Shown piece after piece: positions 60,742 to 64,000 of a stretch of 64,000 bases of DNA (position 1 is its first letter; every line of letters begins with the position of its first letter). Below the pieces are notes generated by a model. That model searched no databases, had not been told where the DNA came from, and was given only the letters and a program-made list of their open reading frames with translations. Source of the stretch: Sphagnum compactum (taxonomy: Eukaryota > Bryophyta > Sphagnopsida > Sphagnales); assembly GCA_965153455.1 (NCBI GenBank), contig OZ234495.1, forward strand, positions 3,410,001 through 3,474,000, in the 5' to 3' direction. The position numbers and the translations under genes are program-made.

Positions 60742-63700
60742 TTTTTTTTTTGATTTTTTAAAAAAAAATTAAATAATGACGGCTAGAACCATTCCAAGGG
60801 AAACCAAAAGGGGGAGGCCAAAGAAAGGCCCAAAGAAAGGGAGAAAGCCAGTCTTTCTTGTGGTAGGAAGCTATTTCATCCATGGCCCTTCTAATGTCAC
60901 CTACATGTAAATTGTGAGATTTAATAGTAGTGGAAGGTCTAAAACAAGCATCACATGTAAACACAATCTTCCTCTCTATAGCAGAGGCTAAAGCATGTTG
61001 AAGAGCAATACTAACATGCTACCTAAAAAATTGAATGCAAAAAAACAAGGATAAATGATCCTGATCGTCTATTGTGAAAAATACGAACACACTCTCTAAT
61101 GAAATGATCCATATCATGCCTAAGTGCACCATGCACCTCCATGGTCATCGGAATAAAATGGTGCCCTTCATGAAGTTCTTTATATTTATGGATCTTAGTA
61201 ATGACATTAAATTTCGCAGCTGCACCTAGTGGTCGATTAATGACATTCAAAGACACCGTTTCTTGCGTCGGGTTAATAACCACCACATCGACAATGAAGA
61301 TTTGGTCTTTTCAGGGTATGTAAAGATTGGTTCATAATGAAACTCTTGACGTAAAGGTATACCATTGTTATTTCCATACATCGTGTCCATTCTTTCGAAC
61401 AAAGGCATGTTTGATGTTTTGGATGACATTATGTTTAGTTATTTGCTAATCTCCAAATGCACAATGAGTTAAATTTGTGCCATATGTGTCCAACTCGTGT
61501 CAACATTCACACGTGAGAAGACTATATGTCGAAGGTTAAATCAAATCGAAATGAAAACACAACACTAAGGTGAAAATAAAATGTGCAATGCCAAATGAAT
61601 GAATAGATGGCCTAGTAATCAACCATAACCCTGCCCCCTTGCCTAAATAATAACAAATGGGAACTTTAGATGCTGAAGAAATGGAATCATCTTCCAAGAT
61701 AGACCTAAAGGATGCGTCATGGTGGATGTCCATCAAAGAAGCATGTAAACCTTGGGCACCAATAACAGCTAGGCTTTCAAAAGAAGGGAACATTTCTTTA
61801 GTTACAGGAAACATGTCATTTTGTGCTGCACATAAACATGATTGAAGCAAGTGTGGGCCCTTTTCAACCTAATAAACATACTCCTCCAAAATAAACTTAT
61901 CAAAAATATGAAACCTAGAGCACTAGTACAAAGCCACATTCATTGAAAAGTAGATGCGACACAATCCTCCATAGAAAAAAGGTTTATACCACCAAAAGAT
62001 ATTAGTAATTGAACTTGACACCTCGTTAAAGGGCTTTGAAAAGACCTTCACAATGTTAGAAGCATAATGTCCACACATACTTGTATAATTTTTTTACCAA
62101 AAACTACTAAAAGAAACATGAAGGAAGGAAGATTGACCATGTGAAATAAAAAGTTAATGAACTACACATGAAGACAAAATGCCCAAAACAACATGGTTGT
62201 CTCCAAGGAGAAGAAGATCATCAATATGCGCCATGTTTTAAGATAAATCTTCATCCAAAAAATGTGTGGCAAATTCTTAAAAACCCATTGGCACACCCAA
62301 AATGGGAAGGCCATTTATAACCAAAGTGTAGCTATGAAGAATATATATACCTAGAAAGATCTATGAAGGACTACAACATTTGCATTTTGACGCCTTGACC
62401 TTAAGCCCAACTTGAACTAATTGGGTCAAAAGGTGGTTAAAGGCATAAAAAAGTTCATTCATAGGCCCCACGATGTGGGTATTGTCCACTAAAGATGGAA
62501 AGACACAATTAGGGACTTGTGTGATAGTTTCTAAAAGATTTTTATCGTGGGCCAAAGCAAATAAATGACCTCTTAGGGGGTCACCCTAATTCGTGCCTAA
62601 TGATGATTTAATAATGGTGGCCCCTTCCACATGTCGCCCATGTTGGTAATTTTAAAAAAATGTCCATCATAAAACAACCTGTTAAAGGGGATAATGGTCA
62701 TTAAAAACCCCTCGACATCACATAACTCTTTTAAAATAATACTTCGAAAAATGTTATTAAAAACATTTTCAATGTCGACTTGCATCATAACCTAATCAGG
62801 ATGTAGGTCGATGAGGGCTTGGATGCCAAAAGGAATGGCCATATAGCTTCCAAAGGTTGATATTCCAAATTGTTGGTGGGATAGTGTTTTTGAAATGGCT
62901 CTCAAAGTTATAGGACAATGGAGCAACTAATAAGTTGAAAAAACACCTTGCCTATGGCAATAGGATGAAGACCACCAATGTCTTTTGCCATCGCCAACAA
63001 TCTGTTAGCCCCTAGCATTAAGGCTATTGACCTATAGATATCCTCATGCATAATAGAAGTAATAATTTAGAATCATTTTGAAAACTTTGAAGATGGGTCC
63101 TTTGGTATGAAACATCCTTAAAGATGCTTATATACCATTCCGGACAACCCATTTAAAGACAAATGAAGAGTAATGGCTAAGGTTTGGGTAAACATAATCT
63201 TATCTAGGACAAAAGTGTGATCAAGTTGATATTAAAAAATAGGAAGAAAGACAAGGTTTAAAGAAAGGGGGTGCAGGATAACAACGATGTCTACTAAAGG
63301 AATAGTTAGAGTCATGGGTTGGAGAGCTTTGGTTGCAAGACTGTATTCATTGACTTTCCCTAAAGTTAGACATTGATGAAAGCAAGTGGTTGAAGAGTCT
63401 TCCCATGAGTGGAAAGCACAAGGTGCACAAGAAACATGTGAAAACTCTTCTTGAGAAGAAGACTAGTCACACAACATAAACTTCTTTAGGTGAGGAGAAA
63501 CCTTTTGTTGACCTAAATGACTTCTTCAAATATAACGCAAACACCAACAAGGCAACAAGAGGAAAAAGAACCATGTTAATTTGCTTGTTGGGTTTCGAAC
63601 AATTCGATCAAAGGGTAAATGAAAAGCTTGCTTGACCTCATTTTCAATGGTTTGAAGGATTTTGTAAAATAAATGAGAGCACACAAAACAAAACTCAAAT

Positions 63701-64000
63701 AGCCCCAAAATGGAGCTAGATTGAACTTGAAACCAACCTTGAAAAATAAGAGTAATGAAATCAAGGAGAATCACAGGAAGGAATGACAACTCCAAAGAAA
63801 AAATAACTTGGTTAGTTTGAGAAACAAGGTTAGCGGGAGGATGGGCACTCTTCACATGCCTCCAAAAATCACCTAAAATGTAAAAGCTTGAACAATAAAA
63901 ACAAGGGGTATTTTGCATTGATGAGGGCCACAAAGAAGGAACCATAACAATAAAAATAAAAAAACACACCAAAAACCCTTAAGAAGGAAAAATTCAAGTA
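60742..64000 (-). mobile_element. LINE-like reverse-transcriptase element, decayed, runs off the window
   Basis: Read on the minus strand from 63,972 downward: a zinc-finger-like CFYCSSFYILGDFWRHVKSA and HPP segment; then RT palm pieces VDIENVFNNIFRSIILKELC (about 62,785) and PSLVDNTHIVGPMNE (about 62,500), where the catalytic YxDD-type box reads LVDN; then LGKGAGLWLITRPS (61,630), DPTQETVSLNVINRPLGA (61,270) and EVHGALRHDMDHFIREC (61,140). Stops and frameshifts interrupt it. A T-run on the plus strand at 60,742-60,758 would be its 3' poly(A). Order and tail fit a non-LTR retroelement. Confidence 0.75.

Overview
The window reads as nuclear DNA of a land plant, most likely a non-flowering lineage with a large, repeat-filled genome (fern, lycophyte, bryophyte or gymnosperm). 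The evidence is spliceosomal exons with GT..AG borders, fragments of typical plant genes (IQD calmodulin-binding protein, AVT6-type amino-acid transporter, WEB1-like coiled coil, SEC14-like, proteasome RPT5), a decayed copy of mitochondrial cox3, and several classes of decayed plant transposons. I cannot name the species.

One gene looks intact: a seven-exon plus-strand gene at about 16,127-22,957, with an unresolved 5' end. Its protein has at least 1,671 residues: an N-terminal alpha/beta-hydrolase (SERAC1/DUF676-like), then an NB-ARC ATPase switch, then a C-terminal half of helical Armadillo-like repeats. It resembles the hydrolase-NLR (HNL) immune receptors first described from liverworts, but the C-terminus is ARM-like rather than LRR, and the hydrolase nucleophile elbow carries Cys where Ser is usual. 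Upstream are a TATA box (14,903) and a leader region present in two partial copies (12,778-13,194 and 14,949-15,797). The gene lies inside a ~15.2 kb segment bounded by ~1.12 kb inverted repeats (13,195-14,315 and 29,476-30,601).

Layout: 1-1,337 cox3-like mitochondrial pseudogene with an 874-bp interruption; 1,824-4,053 a non-autonomous CACTA transposon with matching terminal inverted repeats and a 3-bp target duplication, carrying a SINE-like segment and a 25-bp minisatellite; 4,057-7,790 AT-rich, empty; 7,790-8,950 an ~80-bp pyrimidine-rich tandem array; 10,220-12,150 a repeat whose core recurs at 59,077-60,581; 12,778-22,957 the NLR with its duplicated leader; 25,380-27,540 decayed transposon coding (zinc knuckle, hAT dimerisation region); 30,840-32,425 GC-rich CCGTCC repeats, a 414-bp duplication and an ~88-bp array in two orientations; 32,426-46,000 a graveyard of gene fragments (WEB1-like, SEC14-like, AVT6-like, RPT5, IQD) mixed with repeats; 46,000-53,800 little recognisable apart from a tandem duplication and one unknown coding remnant; 54,400-55,200 a ~191-bp satellite; 56,338-56,605 a Ty3/gypsy integrase remnant; 60,740-64,000 a minus-strand LINE-like reverse-transcriptase element running off the window.

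Most of the DNA is old transposon and repeat debris. The functional candidate is the hydrolase/NB-ARC/ARM gene. The other plant gene pieces keep splice borders but carry stops or frameshifts, so they are unprocessed pseudogene fragments or captured exons.
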